Positions 7,388 to 16,198 of a stretch of DNA of 64,000 bases are shown in pieces. Position 1 is the stretch's first letter, and the number at the start of each line of letters is the position of its first letter. The DNA is from Oscillibacter sp. (GTDB taxonomy: Bacteria > Bacillota > Clostridia > Oscillospirales > Oscillospiraceae). Where the stretch lies: the NCBI GenBank assembly GCA_003539495.1, contig DPPB01000022.1, positions 572 to 64,571 of the forward strand. Reading direction: 5' to 3'. A program made the translations under genes and the position numbers. The notes below the pieces were generated by a model. It did not search any database. It saw nothing but the letters and a program-made list of their open reading frames with translations, and was not told where the DNA came from.

Positions 7388-9163
7388 ATGAAGCATCTCA
7401 TGTCCGGCAACGAGGCCACCGCCCGTGGCGTCTATGAGGCCGGTATCAAGGTCTGTTCCGCTTACCCCGGAACCCCCAGCACGGAGATCCTGGAAAACCT
7501 GCCCCAGTATGGCCAGGAGGTCTACTGTGAGTGGGCTCCCAATGAAAAGGTGGCCACCGAGGTGGCCTACGGCGCGTCCGTGGCCGGGTCCCGGGCCTTC
7601 TGCACCATGAAGATGGTGGGCCTGAACGTGGCTGCCGACCCCCTGTTTACCGCTGGCTATATGGGTGTGAACGGGGCCTATGTGGTGGTCACCGCCGATG
7701 ACCCCTCCTGCCATTCCTCCCAGAACGAGCAGGATAACCGCCACTATGCCCGCGCCGCCAAGATCGCCATGGTGGAGCCCAGCGACGCCCAGGAGAGCAA
7801 GGACTTTGTGGCCCTGGCCTGTGACATTTCCGAGCAGTTCGACACCCCTGTGCTCTACCGCACCACCACCCGGGTCTGCCACAGCAAGGGTCTGGTGGAG
7901 TTCGGCCAGCGCACGGAGCATACCGCACCTGCTTATGCCCGCAACACCCGCAAGTATATCTGCGCCCCGGCCAATGCTTACTTAAACCACCCGCTGGTGG
8001 AGGAGCGGCTGAAGAAGCTGGAGGAATACGGCTGCACCACCGCCGTGGAAAACGGCCTGAACAAGGTCGAGCTGGGTGACGGCCGGGTGGGCGTCATCAC
8101 CGCCTCCATCAGCTACCAGTACGCCAAGGAGGTGTTCCCGGAGGGAACCTCCTTCCTGAAGCTGGGCCTGACCTATCCGCTGCCTATGAAGCTGATCCGG
8201 GATTTCGCCGACAAGGTGGAAAAGCTCTATGTCATCGAGGAGCTGGATCCCTTCATGGAGGAGCAGATCAAGGCCGCCGGCATCCACTGTGTGGGCAAGG
8301 AGCTCACCGGCAATATGTATGAGCTAAATACGGAGCTGGTCCGGGAGCGGGTCCTGGGCATCAAGACCGAGTACAAGGCCATCACTGAGGTGCAGCCTGC
8401 CAAGCGGCCCCCGGCCCTGTGTCCCGGCTGCCCCCACCGCGGCTTCTTCTATACCCTTTCCAAGAATAAGAATTATGTAGTCACCGGCGACATCGGCTGC
8501 TATACCCTGGGCTTTGCCCCCCCGCTGAACTGCATGGATGTGTGCATCTGCATGGGCGGCGGCTTCTCCGCCGGCATGGGCATGGCCAAGAGCTTTGAGC
8601 GGGAGGGCGTCACCGATAAGGTGGTGTTCGGTGTCATGGGTGACTCTACCTTCTTCCACTCCGGTATGACCGGCGCCGCCGAGATCGTGTATAATAAGGG
8701 CCGCATGATTCCCTGCGTCCTGGATAACCGCATCACCGGCATGACCGGCCACCAGGATAACCCCGGCACGGGCTATACTCTTATGGGCCAGGAGACGAAT
8801 ATGATCAGTGTGGAGAAGGTCCTTGCCGCTTATGGCTTCGGCCCCATCTACACCGTGGATCCCCAGGATCTGACCGCCATGAAAAAGACCGTGGAGAGCG
8901 CTGTGGCCGCCCTGCAGGAGGGCCGTCAGCCTGCCATCGTCACCCGCCGTCCGTGCCTGCTCATCAAGCGCCAAAAGCCCCAGGTGGGCATGTGCGTAGT
9001 TAACGCCGATAAGTGCCGCAGCTGCAAGAGCTGCCTGAAGGTGGGCTGTCCCGCCATCTCCATGGAAAACGGCAAGGCATTCATCGACCGCACCCAGTGC
9101 GTGGGCTGCACCGTCTGCGCCCAGGCCTGTCCCTTTGACGCTATCGAAAAGGAGGAAAAGTAA
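7388..9163 (+). CDS. iorA: Indolepyruvate:ferredoxin oxidoreductase, alpha subunit
   Basis: A thiamine-diphosphate enzyme that oxidatively decarboxylates aryl pyruvates (from Trp, Phe, Tyr) to aryl-acetyl-CoA, reducing ferredoxin. The 591-residue order is family-typical: the N-terminal pyrimidine-binding domain (SAYPGTPSTE near 25), the central domain with VVTADDPSCHSSQNEQD near 100, the TPP-binding domain (CPGCPHRG, GDIGCYTLG, MGDSTFFHSG near 340-425) and two C-terminal [4Fe-4S] clusters (CRSCKSCLKVGC, CVGCTVCAQACP). The start at ATG 7388 follows AAGGTGG. The frame extends upstream through repeat copy C but without homology. It is followed immediately by iorB. Confidence 0.95.
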   Translation: MKHLMSGNEATARGVYEAGIKVCSAYPGTPSTEILENLPQYGQEVYCEWAPNEKVATEVAYGASVAGSRAFCTMKMVGLNVAADPLFTAGYMGVNGAYVVVTADDPSCHSSQNEQDNRHYARAAKIAMVEPSDAQESKDFVALACDISEQFDTPVLYRTTTRVCHSKGLVEFGQRTEHTAPAYARNTRKYICAPANAYLNHPLVEERLKKLEEYGCTTAVENGLNKVELGDGRVGVITASISYQYAKEVFPEGTSFLKLGLTYPLPMKLIRDFADKVEKLYVIEELDPFMEEQIKAAGIHCVGKELTGNMYELNTELVRERVLGIKTEYKAITEVQPAKRPPALCPGCPHRGFFYTLSKNKNYVVTGDIGCYTLGFAPPLNCMDVCICMGGGFSAGMGMAKSFEREGVTDKVVFGVMGDSTFFHSGMTGAAEIVYNKGRMIPCVLDNRITGMTGHQDNPGTGYTLMGQETNMISVEKVLAAYGFGPIYTVDPQDLTAMKKTVESAVAALQEGRQPAIVTRRPCLLIKRQKPQVGMCVVNADKCRSCKSCLKVGCPAISMENGKAFIDRTQCVGCTVCAQACPFDAIEKEEK

Positions 9164-9164
9164 T

Positions 9165-9752
9165 ATGTCCAACGTGAAAAGTGCGCTGCTGGTGGGTGTG
9201 GGCGGCCAGGGAGCCATCCTCATTTCCAAGATCATGTCGGGCGGCTTTATGAAGGCCGGTTACGATGTCAAGCAGAGCGAGGTCCACGGTATGGCCCAGC
9301 GGGGCGGCAGCGTGTCTACGCAGGTCCGCTGGGGCGATAAGGTCTATGGGCCCGTGTTCGGCCGGGGTGAGGCGGACATCATGGTGGCCCTGGAGAAAAT
9401 GGAGGCCGTGCGCTATGCGGAATTCCTAAAGCCCACCGGCGTGGCCGTCATAAACGACTATGCCATCAAGTCCACCACCATCGCCGCCGGGCAGGAGGAG
9501 TATCCTCAGGGCTGCATCGAAGCCATGGAGAAGAACTTCAAGACCATCGCCGTCCCTGCCAGCGATATGGCTCTGGAGCTGGGCAATGCCAAGTGCATGA
9601 ACGTGGTTCTCTTCGGCGCCATGTGTGACAGTCTCGGCTGTCCCGAGATCGATTGGGAGCAAATTGTAGCGGAGACCGTGCCCGCCAAGGTCAAGGAGCT
9701 GAATCTCAAGGCCTTCCGGGCTGGCCGCGCCGCCGCCCAAGGGGCCAAGTGA
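9165..9752 (+). CDS. iorB: Indolepyruvate:ferredoxin oxidoreductase, beta subunit
   Basis: The gamma-type (2-oxoacid oxidoreductase small) partner of IorA. It contributes the CoA-side domain of the soluble heterodimer. The N-terminus shows GVGGQGAIL, with the typical HGMAQRGGSVSTQVR motif near residue 40 and a length of 195 residues. The ATG begins 1 nt after the iorA stop. The GGAGG inside the iorA end lies 9 nt upstream, so translation is coupled. Together with buk it lets the cell gain reduced ferredoxin and ATP from amino-acid carbon. The operon ends at a strong terminator. Confidence 0.95.
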   Translation: MSNVKSALLVGVGGQGAILISKIMSGGFMKAGYDVKQSEVHGMAQRGGSVSTQVRWGDKVYGPVFGRGEADIMVALEKMEAVRYAEFLKPTGVAVINDYAIKSTTIAAGQEEYPQGCIEAMEKNFKTIAVPASDMALELGNAKCMNVVLFGAMCDSLGCPEIDWEQIVAETVPAKVKELNLKAFRAGRAAAQGAK

Positions 9753-9762
9753 GAAGAATAAA

Positions 9763-9803
9763 AGCCGTGAAGGCGGGGCATCGGCCCCGCCTTCACGGCT
9801 TTT
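9763..9803. terminator. Bidirectional terminator between iorB and nhaC-type gene
   Basis: Perfect 16-bp stem (AGCCGTGAAGGCGGGG with its complement) with A/T runs on both sides, located where two operons converge. Confidence 0.9.
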
Positions 9804-9856
9804 GGTATATACGGATCAATTGTTTTTCTACTAAAGCTCCCGGAAAAAAACCATGT

Positions 9857-11167
9857 TTACTTCCGGTCAAACAGAATGAACAGCAGGCTGGACAGGCACA
9901 GCAGCATGGGGTAAAACAGCAGGGGGATAATTTCAAAGGCGCTGACGGTGAAGCCCAGGGTGGCGCAGGCGGAAATAGCCACCAGCATCTGCGCGCCGTA
10001 GGGGATGATGCCCTGGAACACACAGGAGAAGGTGTCCAGCAGAGACGCCGACCGCCGAGGGCTGATGCCGTACTCCGCGGCGATTTCCTTTGCGATGGGA
10101 CCGGCCATGACGATGGCCACGGTGTTATTGGCGGTGGAGATGTCCATAAGGCCCACCAGCAGACCAATGCCCACCTGGCCGCCGCGCTTGCCCCGGAACA
10201 TCTTGTGGATAGCGGCCAGCAGTGCGTCAAAGCCGCCGTAGGCCCGGATCAGCCCGCATAGGGAGGACACCAGCAGCGTTACCAGGATCGTCTCGAACAT
10301 GCCGCTGACGCCGGAGCCCATGTTGCCCATGAGCTGCAGGGCCGTCACCTGGCCGATGGCCAGAGTGATGGCGGCGCCGGCGACGATGCCTACCAGCAGT
10401 ACCACGAATACATTCAGCCCCGCGATGCCGCCGATGAGCACCAGCACATAGGGGATGAGCAGCAGCAGGTTGTGGTCACCGGAGGGGGTCTGGGCCACAT
10501 TTACCCGCAAAGAGATGACAACGATCACCGCCAGGGTGGCCAGGGCCGCCGGCAGAGCGATCCTGAAGTTAGCGCGGAACTTATCCTTCATCTGGCACCC
10601 CTGGGTGGAGCAGGCGGCAATGGTGGTGTCGGAGATGAAGGACAGGTTATCTCCGAACATGCTGCCGCCCATGACGGACGCCACGCACAGAGGCAGGCTG
10701 AAGCCGGAATCCTTGGCCACAGCTGCGGCGATAGGCGTCAGCAGGGTGATGGTGCCCACGCTGGTGCCCATGGCCATGGACACAAAGCACGCCACCACGA
10801 ACAGCACCGCCACCGCCAGCTTGGCCGGGGCGATGGACAGCAGGAAGTAGGCCACAGCCTCGGCGCTGCTGCGCCCGGTGACACCCACGAATATGCCCGC
10901 CGCCAGGAAGATCAGGATCATGGTGACGATGTTCTTGTCGCCGATGCCCTGGCCCATAAGGGCCAGCTTTTCGTCAAAGGAAATACTGCGGTTTTGCAGG
11001 CAGGCCACCAAAATGGCCACCAGGAAGGCCACCACAATGGGGATCTGATAAAAGCCCATCTTCACCTTCAGCACATATTCCAGCACGATGCCCAGGCCCA
11101 AATACAGCACCAGAAACACCGCAATGGGCAGCAGTGCCGCCGCCCGGGGGGTCTTGTTTTCGTTCAT
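9857..11167 (-). CDS. NhaC-family Na+/H+ antiporter
   Basis: A 436-residue polytopic membrane protein of about 11-12 helices in the ion transporter superfamily. The conserved GDNLSFISDTT near residue 165 corresponds to the NhaC signature GDKLSPLSDTT, and a second conserved stretch is MDISTANNTVAIVMAGP near 330. It probably exchanges Na+ for H+; a metabolite/ion exchange like other NhaC members (malate-lactate) is possible. GGAGAG lies 9 nt before the ATG. The roughly 70-nt leader carries a strong hairpin (11202-11233). Confidence 0.85.
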   Translation of the reverse strand: MNENKTPRAAALLPIAVFLVLYLGLGIVLEYVLKVKMGFYQIPIVVAFLVAILVACLQNRSISFDEKLALMGQGIGDKNIVTMILIFLAAGIFVGVTGRSSAEAVAYFLLSIAPAKLAVAVLFVVACFVSMAMGTSVGTITLLTPIAAAVAKDSGFSLPLCVASVMGGSMFGDNLSFISDTTIAACSTQGCQMKDKFRANFRIALPAALATLAVIVVISLRVNVAQTPSGDHNLLLLIPYVLVLIGGIAGLNVFVVLLVGIVAGAAITLAIGQVTALQLMGNMGSGVSGMFETILVTLLVSSLCGLIRAYGGFDALLAAIHKMFRGKRGGQVGIGLLVGLMDISTANNTVAIVMAGPIAKEIAAEYGISPRRSASLLDTFSCVFQGIIPYGAQMLVAISACATLGFTVSAFEIIPLLFYPMLLCLSSLLFILFDRK

Positions 11168-11201
11168 TGTACTTCTCTCCTAAAATTATCCGGATACAAG
11201 G

Positions 11202-11264
11202 ATTCGCTGCGCTCCTTAAACAGCGCAGCGAATATAGAGTAGCATAAATTTTTCGTAAATACAA
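11202..11264 (-). promoter_or_regulatory. Promoter and leader hairpin of the NhaC-type gene
   Basis: On the minus strand TTGTAT (11259-11264), a 17-nt spacer and TACTCT (11236-11241) form a moderate promoter. Right at or just after the expected start of transcription lies a 12-bp perfect stem (ATTCGCTGCGCT with AGCGCAGCGAAT, 8-nt loop). It may stabilise the mRNA 5' end. Confidence 0.5.
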
Positions 11265-11274
11265 CCGGTTTCGC

Positions 11275-12108
11275 CTAATTCCTTCCGCTTTTGCGGAAAA
11301 TATGAATGTCGAAGCTGATACGGCAATCCAGCTGTGTCAGCTCCTCCAGGCGCCGGATGCCGTCCCGGGGGGTGTTCCAAAAATAGGGCGTCATTTGAAA
11401 CAGAGCCCAAATATCCTCCCGGCAGGGCATGTGGATGACCTCCTCCACATGCCGCACCTCCATGCTGTCGAAGCCCTCGTAGGGCACCTGCTTTACCTCG
11501 TTTATATAGGGCCGGTGGTAGAGGATCTCCTTCAGCTCCCACAGATGCTTTTCCGACGGCACCACATAGAGAAGCCCGCCGCCGCTTCGCAGGACCCGGC
11601 GAAACTCCTCCGCCGCCATGGGTGAAAAGCAGTTGATAATCAGGTCCGCACTCCCCGCCGCCATGGGCAGGCGGTACGACGAGGCCACGGCAAATTCAAT
11701 GTCCTTTTCCCTCTTGGCTGCCCGGCGCAGGATGAACTTGGATATGTCCGTCCCTGCCATCTGCGGGGCCTTGCCGGCATCCTGCAGGGCGCGATAGATA
11801 CCGTCGGTGTAGTATCCTTCACCGCACCCGGCATCCAGCACCGTGGGGGCCTCTCCGGTCATGGAAACGGCCAAGGCGCACAGTGCCTCCCGCAGGGGAG
11901 CGTAATAACCCTTTCCTAAAAAGACGGACCGGGCGGCGGCCATGGCCTTGTCATCTCCCGGGGCCTTGGAATGCTTCCGGTTTACCGGCAGCAGGTTGCA
12001 GTACCCTTCCTTGGCTCGGTCGAAGCTGTGGCCCGCCGGGCAGATATAGCGCCGCTCCTCTCGCTGCAGAGCCGCTGCACACACCGGGCAGATGAAAAGG
12101 CTCCTCAT
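11275..12108 (-). CDS. RlmA-like 23S rRNA (guanine-N1) methyltransferase
   Basis: A 277-residue SAM-dependent methyltransferase of the RlmA(I/II)/RrmA family, which methylates G745 or G748 in 23S rRNA. The N-terminal zinc ribbon is seen in CPVC (residues 8-11) with C and H near 23-27. SAM-binding motif I is LDAGCGEGYYTDG near 90. The NCFSP motif (near 160) and a C-terminal extension complete the family pattern. In some Gram-positives the TlrB branch gives tylosin resistance. The ATG overlaps the TGA of the upstream MATE gene (ATGA), so translation is coupled; a functional link with drug export is possible but only positional. Confidence 0.85.
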   Translation of the reverse strand: MRSLFICPVCAAALQREERRYICPAGHSFDRAKEGYCNLLPVNRKHSKAPGDDKAMAAARSVFLGKGYYAPLREALCALAVSMTGEAPTVLDAGCGEGYYTDGIYRALQDAGKAPQMAGTDISKFILRRAAKREKDIEFAVASSYRLPMAAGSADLIINCFSPMAAEEFRRVLRSGGGLLYVVPSEKHLWELKEILYHRPYINEVKQVPYEGFDSMEVRHVEEVIHMPCREDIWALFQMTPYFWNTPRDGIRRLEELTQLDCRISFDIHIFRKSGRN

Positions 12109-13496
12109 AGCATCTCCTTATTGGCCGTTACATCGTGAATCCATTTTCGGCTGCGTACCCGGTAGATGCACAGGGGCATCTTGGCGACAGACTCCGTCTG
12201 CATGGCCAGGGCAATAGGCCAGATGCCGGTTTTCAGCACCAGGGCACACAGGGCTGTCAGAGGCAGGCAGACGATCCACTGAGGCGCCAGATCCAGTGCA
12301 GCGCTCCACAGCACATCACCTCCGGAGCGCAAAACGCCCGTGATGCTGGAGATGGAGTAGGCGTGCAGGGGGATGGAGGCGAAGCTGGTCACAGCCAGGG
12401 CCGCTGCAATGGTGGCGGACTCGCCGAAGAGCTTAAACATCGGAAATACCACCGGCAAAAACAGTGTGGGCAGCAGCGCCAGGGCAATGGCTGCCAGCAC
12501 CGTGCCGGACACGACGGTAAAGCGCAGCAGAGCCTTGCTCAGAGACATAATATCCTCCTCGCTCTGCCCCTCGCCGATGGCCTTGCCCACCAGCACCGCT
12601 GTGGCGGCGCCCAGGCCGAAGCAGAACACCAAAAACAGCCGCCCCAGGTTTCCCATCACGGCGTTGGCTGCCAGCATCTCCACGGAGTTTTCCGTGTAGC
12701 CCAGAATCACCGTCAGCATACTGGTTCCTATGCCCCAGCAGGCCTCATTCAGCACCACCGGGGAGGCATATTTCAGAAACCTACGCAGCATATCCCAGCC
12801 GGGCCGGACAAAGGCGGCCCACTGCATGCGAATACGTTTGTCCCGCAGGGCATAGACCGTGCAGATAATAAACTCACAGATGCGCGCGCACAGAGTGGCG
12901 ATGGCCGCCCCCTGGATACCCAGCATGGGAAAGCCCAGCTTGCCGAAAATGAGCAGGTAGTTCAGCCCCGTGTTAATAAGTGTGGACGCCCCAAACAGCT
13001 TCATGCCGAAGCTGGGATTTTCTGCGCTGCGCTGAGCGCTGGCGTACACCGAGGACAGCATATTGAAGATGTAGGAAATACCAATGAGCTTCAGGTACGG
13101 CGCGCCTAAAATGGACAGCTGGTGGTTATTCGACATCAAATCCATAATCTGCACCGGCCACAAAAACAGCACCGCCGCCAGCACCGCCGCTACCGCCGCC
13201 CCTACAAAGGAGGCCACGCCGATAGAGCGGCTGATGCTCTTCATGTCCTGCTTGCCCCAGTACTGGCTTACCAGGATGCCCAACCCGCTCTGCACTCCGA
13301 ATACAATGGAAATGAGCAGAAATACCGGTACATTGGCTGCTGTTACCGCCGCCATCTCGGTGTTTCCCAGCTGGCTGACCATAAAGGTATCAATAAGACC
13401 TAAAGAAAAGGTGATAAGGTTTTGCAGCACGATAGGCATACTCAGCTTCATTAATCGCCGATAAAACCCCTGCTCCCGTCGAATCAAAATCGCCAT
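12105..13496 (-). CDS. MATE-family multidrug/cation exporter
   Basis: A 463-residue membrane protein with 12 predicted helices in two similar halves. It starts with the family's FYRRLMKLSMPIVLQNL region and continues with GLIDTFMVSQLGNTEMAAVT. It likely exports organic cations or drugs using Na+ or H+. AAGGAGAG stands 7 nt before the ATG. It is the first gene of a two-gene unit with the RlmA-like methyltransferase. The substrate is unknown. Confidence 0.92.
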   Translation of the reverse strand: MAILIRREQGFYRRLMKLSMPIVLQNLITFSLGLIDTFMVSQLGNTEMAAVTAANVPVFLLISIVFGVQSGLGILVSQYWGKQDMKSISRSIGVASFVGAAVAAVLAAVLFLWPVQIMDLMSNNHQLSILGAPYLKLIGISYIFNMLSSVYASAQRSAENPSFGMKLFGASTLINTGLNYLLIFGKLGFPMLGIQGAAIATLCARICEFIICTVYALRDKRIRMQWAAFVRPGWDMLRRFLKYASPVVLNEACWGIGTSMLTVILGYTENSVEMLAANAVMGNLGRLFLVFCFGLGAATAVLVGKAIGEGQSEEDIMSLSKALLRFTVVSGTVLAAIALALLPTLFLPVVFPMFKLFGESATIAAALAVTSFASIPLHAYSISSITGVLRSGGDVLWSAALDLAPQWIVCLPLTALCALVLKTGIWPIALAMQTESVAKMPLCIYRVRSRKWIHDVTANKEML

Positions 13497-13524
13497 AAAC
13501 TCTCCTTAGAAAATAGAAAAATAT

Positions 13525-13625
13525 CCGTAGGGGCCGATGCCTACATCGGCCCGCCCGATAACGGTCGCACTTCTTGTCCCCGTGTCATTGCGAACCAGTG
13601 ACCGATGTCACTGGTTCGCAATCCG
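13525..13625 (-). repeat. Two modular palindromic repeats
   Basis: Minus-strand copies of two modules that recur in the window. The first (13525-13556) has stem GGGCCGATG/CATCGGCCC next to CTACGG. The second (13583-13625) reads CGGATTGCGAACCAGTGAC, then a loop, then CACTGGTTCGCAATGACA. The 13497-13661 gap between the MATE and cysteine desulfurase genes holds nothing else recognised. Confidence 0.7.
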
Positions 13626-13661
13626 TCTCCCGCACCCTCGCAACTTTCAACTTTCCTCTTA

Positions 13662-14795
13662 TCACAGCATCCCGCATCGCTCTGCCCGGTGGGCCTGCAG
13701 TGCCTCGTACAGCGCCTGGATGTCATCCTCCGTAGTTTCCGGGGCGAAGCTGATGCGTATTACCCCCGCCGCCGTGCGCTTGTCCAGACCCAGGGCGGAC
13801 ACCACATGGCTGCTTTTCCCCTTGTGGCAGGCGGATCCGGCGGAGATACAAATGCCCCGGCTGCCCAGGTCACTGACGATATTGCCGCTGGGATATCCCG
13901 GCAGGGACATGGCCAAGATGTGCGGCGCCGTGCCGCCGCCCACCGTCACCATCCCGGCAATGGTCAGCAGCTTTTCCCGGCACAGGGCCTTCATGTCCGC
14001 CATGTGCCGGATTTTCTCGTCATAGTGCTCCAATCGCAGCTCCACCGCCTTGGCAAAGCCTGCGATCTGGGCCGTGGCCTCGGTGCCGGAGCGCAGCCCC
14101 ATCTCCTGGCCGCCGCCGGGGAGGAGGGGGCGGAAATTCCGCAGCTTCGGGCTGATGTACAGGGCTCCAATGCCCTTAGGTCCGCCCAGCTTGTGCGCCG
14201 ATAGACTCATCAGATCCACGCCCCAGCCCACCGGGTCACAGGGAACCTTCAAAAAGCCCTGCACCGCGTCGCAGTGGAGCAGGGCGCCGCTGCCCGCTTC
14301 CCGCAGGAGCTTTGCTGCTTCTGCCACCGGGAACACGCACCCGGTCTCGTTGTTCACCAGCATCATGCTCACCAGCACCGTGTCCTCCCGCACCGCATCC
14401 AGCACCTGCCGGGCCGAGACCATCCCGGTGCTGTCCGGCTTCAGATAAGTCACCTGATACCCTTCGCTTTCCAGCCACCTGCAGCTCTCCAGCACGGCGC
14501 TGTGCTCCACGGCGGTGGTGACAATGTGCCTTCCCTTGTGCCGGCCGTGCCACACGGCGCCCCGAATGGCCCACGCGTCACTCTCCGTTCCGCAGGAGGT
14601 GAAAAACAGCCGCTCCTTAGGGCAGCCCAAGGCCCGGGCGATGATCTCCCGCCCATTTTCCGCCACGGCCTTCCCATCCTGCCCATAGGGATATTGGGAG
14701 GAGGGATTGCCGCTGTGATGGCGCAATGTATCAGCCATAGCCGCAATGACCTCCTCCGGCACCGGTGTGGTGGCGGCGTTATCCAAGTAATGCAC
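13662..14795 (-). CDS. Cysteine desulfurase (NifS/IscS family)
   Basis: A PLP enzyme that takes sulfur from cysteine as an enzyme persulfide for Fe-S clusters, tRNA thiolation or other thio-cofactors. The protein shows YLDNAATTPVP at the N-terminus, HSGNPSS, TSCGTESD, HCDAVQG, SLSAHKLGGPKG (PLP Lys near residue 195) and GLRSGTEA. A catalytic-Cys loop with SAGSACHKGKSSHV follows. The start is proposed as GTG 14795, giving MHYLDNAATT, with GAGG 9 nt upstream; ATG 14810 has its ribosome site only 2 nt away. It is divergent from mtaB, whose product needs Fe-S clusters and sulfur, and shares a palindromic promoter region with it. Confidence 0.9.
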   Translation of the reverse strand: MHYLDNAATTPVPEEVIAAMADTLRHHSGNPSSQYPYGQDGKAVAENGREIIARALGCPKERLFFTSCGTESDAWAIRGAVWHGRHKGRHIVTTAVEHSAVLESCRWLESEGYQVTYLKPDSTGMVSARQVLDAVREDTVLVSMMLVNNETGCVFPVAEAAKLLREAGSGALLHCDAVQGFLKVPCDPVGWGVDLMSLSAHKLGGPKGIGALYISPKLRNFRPLLPGGGQEMGLRSGTEATAQIAGFAKAVELRLEHYDEKIRHMADMKALCREKLLTIAGMVTVGGGTAPHILAMSLPGYPSGNIVSDLGSRGICISAGSACHKGKSSHVVSALGLDKRTAAGVIRISFAPETTEDDIQALYEALQAHRAERCGML

Positions 14796-14826
14796 GAAAA
14801 AATACCTCATTTCCTCCGCCAGACCC

Positions 14827-14855
14827 TTGCCAGTCGGCGAATGATAGACTATAAT
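14827..14855 (+). promoter_or_regulatory. Promoter of the mtaB operon
   Basis: TTGCCA (14827-14832), a 17-nt spacer and TATAAT (14850-14855). The -10 lies in the left arm of a 26-bp inverted repeat (14848-14873; arms ACTATAATACA and TGTATTATAGT, 4-nt centre). Confidence 0.8.
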
Positions 14856-14865
14856 ACAACCATGT

Positions 14866-14894
14866 ATTATAGTGGATAAATCCATAAAGTGCAA
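14866..14894 (-). promoter_or_regulatory. Promoter of the cysteine desulfurase gene
   Basis: On the minus strand TTGCAC (14889-14894), a 17-nt spacer and TATAAT (14866-14871). The -10 lies in the right arm of the same inverted repeat that holds the mtaB -10, so the two promoters face each other and cannot be occupied together. Confidence 0.8.
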
Positions 14895-14908
14895 GGAGAA
14901 AAACCCCC

Positions 14909-16198
14909 ATGCGAATCGCCATCTACACCCTTGGCTGTAAGGTCAATCAATATGAGACCCAGGCCATGGAACAGGAGCTGGCGGCCCAGGGCCACGAGCT
15001 GGTGGACTTTGAGCAGGCAGCAGACGCCTATATCATCAATACCTGCTCCGTCACAGCCGTCAGCGATAAAAAGTCTCGGCAGATGATCCGCCGGGCCAAA
15101 AACAGGAATCCTGCCGCCATTATAGCTGCCTGCGGCTGCTATGTCCAGACCCATACTGACGAGGCGGCGGCCCTGGGCATCGACCTTATCGGCGGCACCG
15201 GCCAGCGCATGGAGTTTCTGCACCAGCTGCTGGCGGCGGCGGAGGAAAAGCAGACCCGGATCCTGGTGGATGACGCTCTGCGCCGCCACGAATTTGAAAT
15301 TTTGCCTGCCGGCGGGCAGCACAGCCGCACCCGCGCCATGCTGAAGGTGGAGGACGGCTGCCGCAATTTCTGCACCTACTGCATCATCCCCTTTGCCCGG
15401 GGCCCGGTCCGCTCCCTGCCCTTGGCAGCGGCGGCCCGGCAGACGGAGCAGCTTGCCTGCCAGGGCTACCGGGAGGTGGTGCTCACGGGTATTGAAATCT
15501 CCTCCTGGGGCCAGGACCTGCCGGGGCAGGAGGGCCTTATTGATCTTTTGGAGGCAGTGTCCGCCGCTGCCGGGACTATGCGCGTCCGCCTGGGCAGCCT
15601 GGAGCCCCGTACCGTCACCGAGGAATTCTGCCGCCGGGCATCGGCGCTTAAAAATCTCTGCCCCCATTTCCATCTTTCCCTTCAATCCGGCTGTGACGCA
15701 ACTCTGCGCCGCATGAATCGTCGGTACGACACCACCCGCTTCACTGAATCTGCGCTTTTACTGCACCGATTCTTCCCCGATTGCGCCCTGACAACGGACC
15801 TGATCGTGGGATTTCCCGGGGAAACGGAGGAGGAGTTTTCCACGACCCTGGGCTTTATCCGCCGCTGTGGCTTCGCCCAGATCCATGTTTTTCCCTACTC
15901 CGTCCGCCCCGGAACCAAGGCGGCGGATATGGAGCAGGTCCCCAAAAATATAAAGGAGGAGCGGGCCGCCCGGGCCGGGGAGGTTGCTGCCGCTCTCCAC
16001 GAGGAATACCTGCAAAGCTGTGTGGGAAAGACGCTTCCCGTGCTGTTTGAGCAGCCCGGGGCGCCGGGCTTTTACACCGGTCATGCCCCTAACTACATGG
16101 AGGTATCCGCCCCGGGAGAAAATCTGCACAACTGTCTGCGTCCCGTGCGCATCACCGCTGTGGAGGGGGGCATCTTGAAAGGAGAAATTGAGCCGTGA
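14909..16198 (+). CDS. mtaB: tRNA t6A37 methylthiotransferase MtaB
   Basis: A radical-SAM enzyme that adds a methylthio group to t6A at tRNA position 37, which improves decoding of ANN codons. The three domains are seen in order. The N-terminal UPF0004 domain has cluster cysteines in LGCKVN, NTCSVT and CGCY (near residues 10, 46 and 78). The radical-SAM domain has CRNFCTYC near 152 binding the second [4Fe-4S] cluster. A C-terminal TRAM-like region follows. The 429-residue length is typical. AAGGAG lies 9 nt before the ATG. It is the first gene of a four-gene operon; the next gene starts inside its stop codon. Confidence 0.95.
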   Translation: MRIAIYTLGCKVNQYETQAMEQELAAQGHELVDFEQAADAYIINTCSVTAVSDKKSRQMIRRAKNRNPAAIIAACGCYVQTHTDEAAALGIDLIGGTGQRMEFLHQLLAAAEEKQTRILVDDALRRHEFEILPAGGQHSRTRAMLKVEDGCRNFCTYCIIPFARGPVRSLPLAAAARQTEQLACQGYREVVLTGIEISSWGQDLPGQEGLIDLLEAVSAAAGTMRVRLGSLEPRTVTEEFCRRASALKNLCPHFHLSLQSGCDATLRRMNRRYDTTRFTESALLLHRFFPDCALTTDLIVGFPGETEEEFSTTLGFIRRCGFAQIHVFPYSVRPGTKAADMEQVPKNIKEERAARAGEVAAALHEEYLQSCVGKTLPVLFEQPGAPGFYTGHAPNYMEVSAPGENLHNCLRPVRITAVEGGILKGEIEP

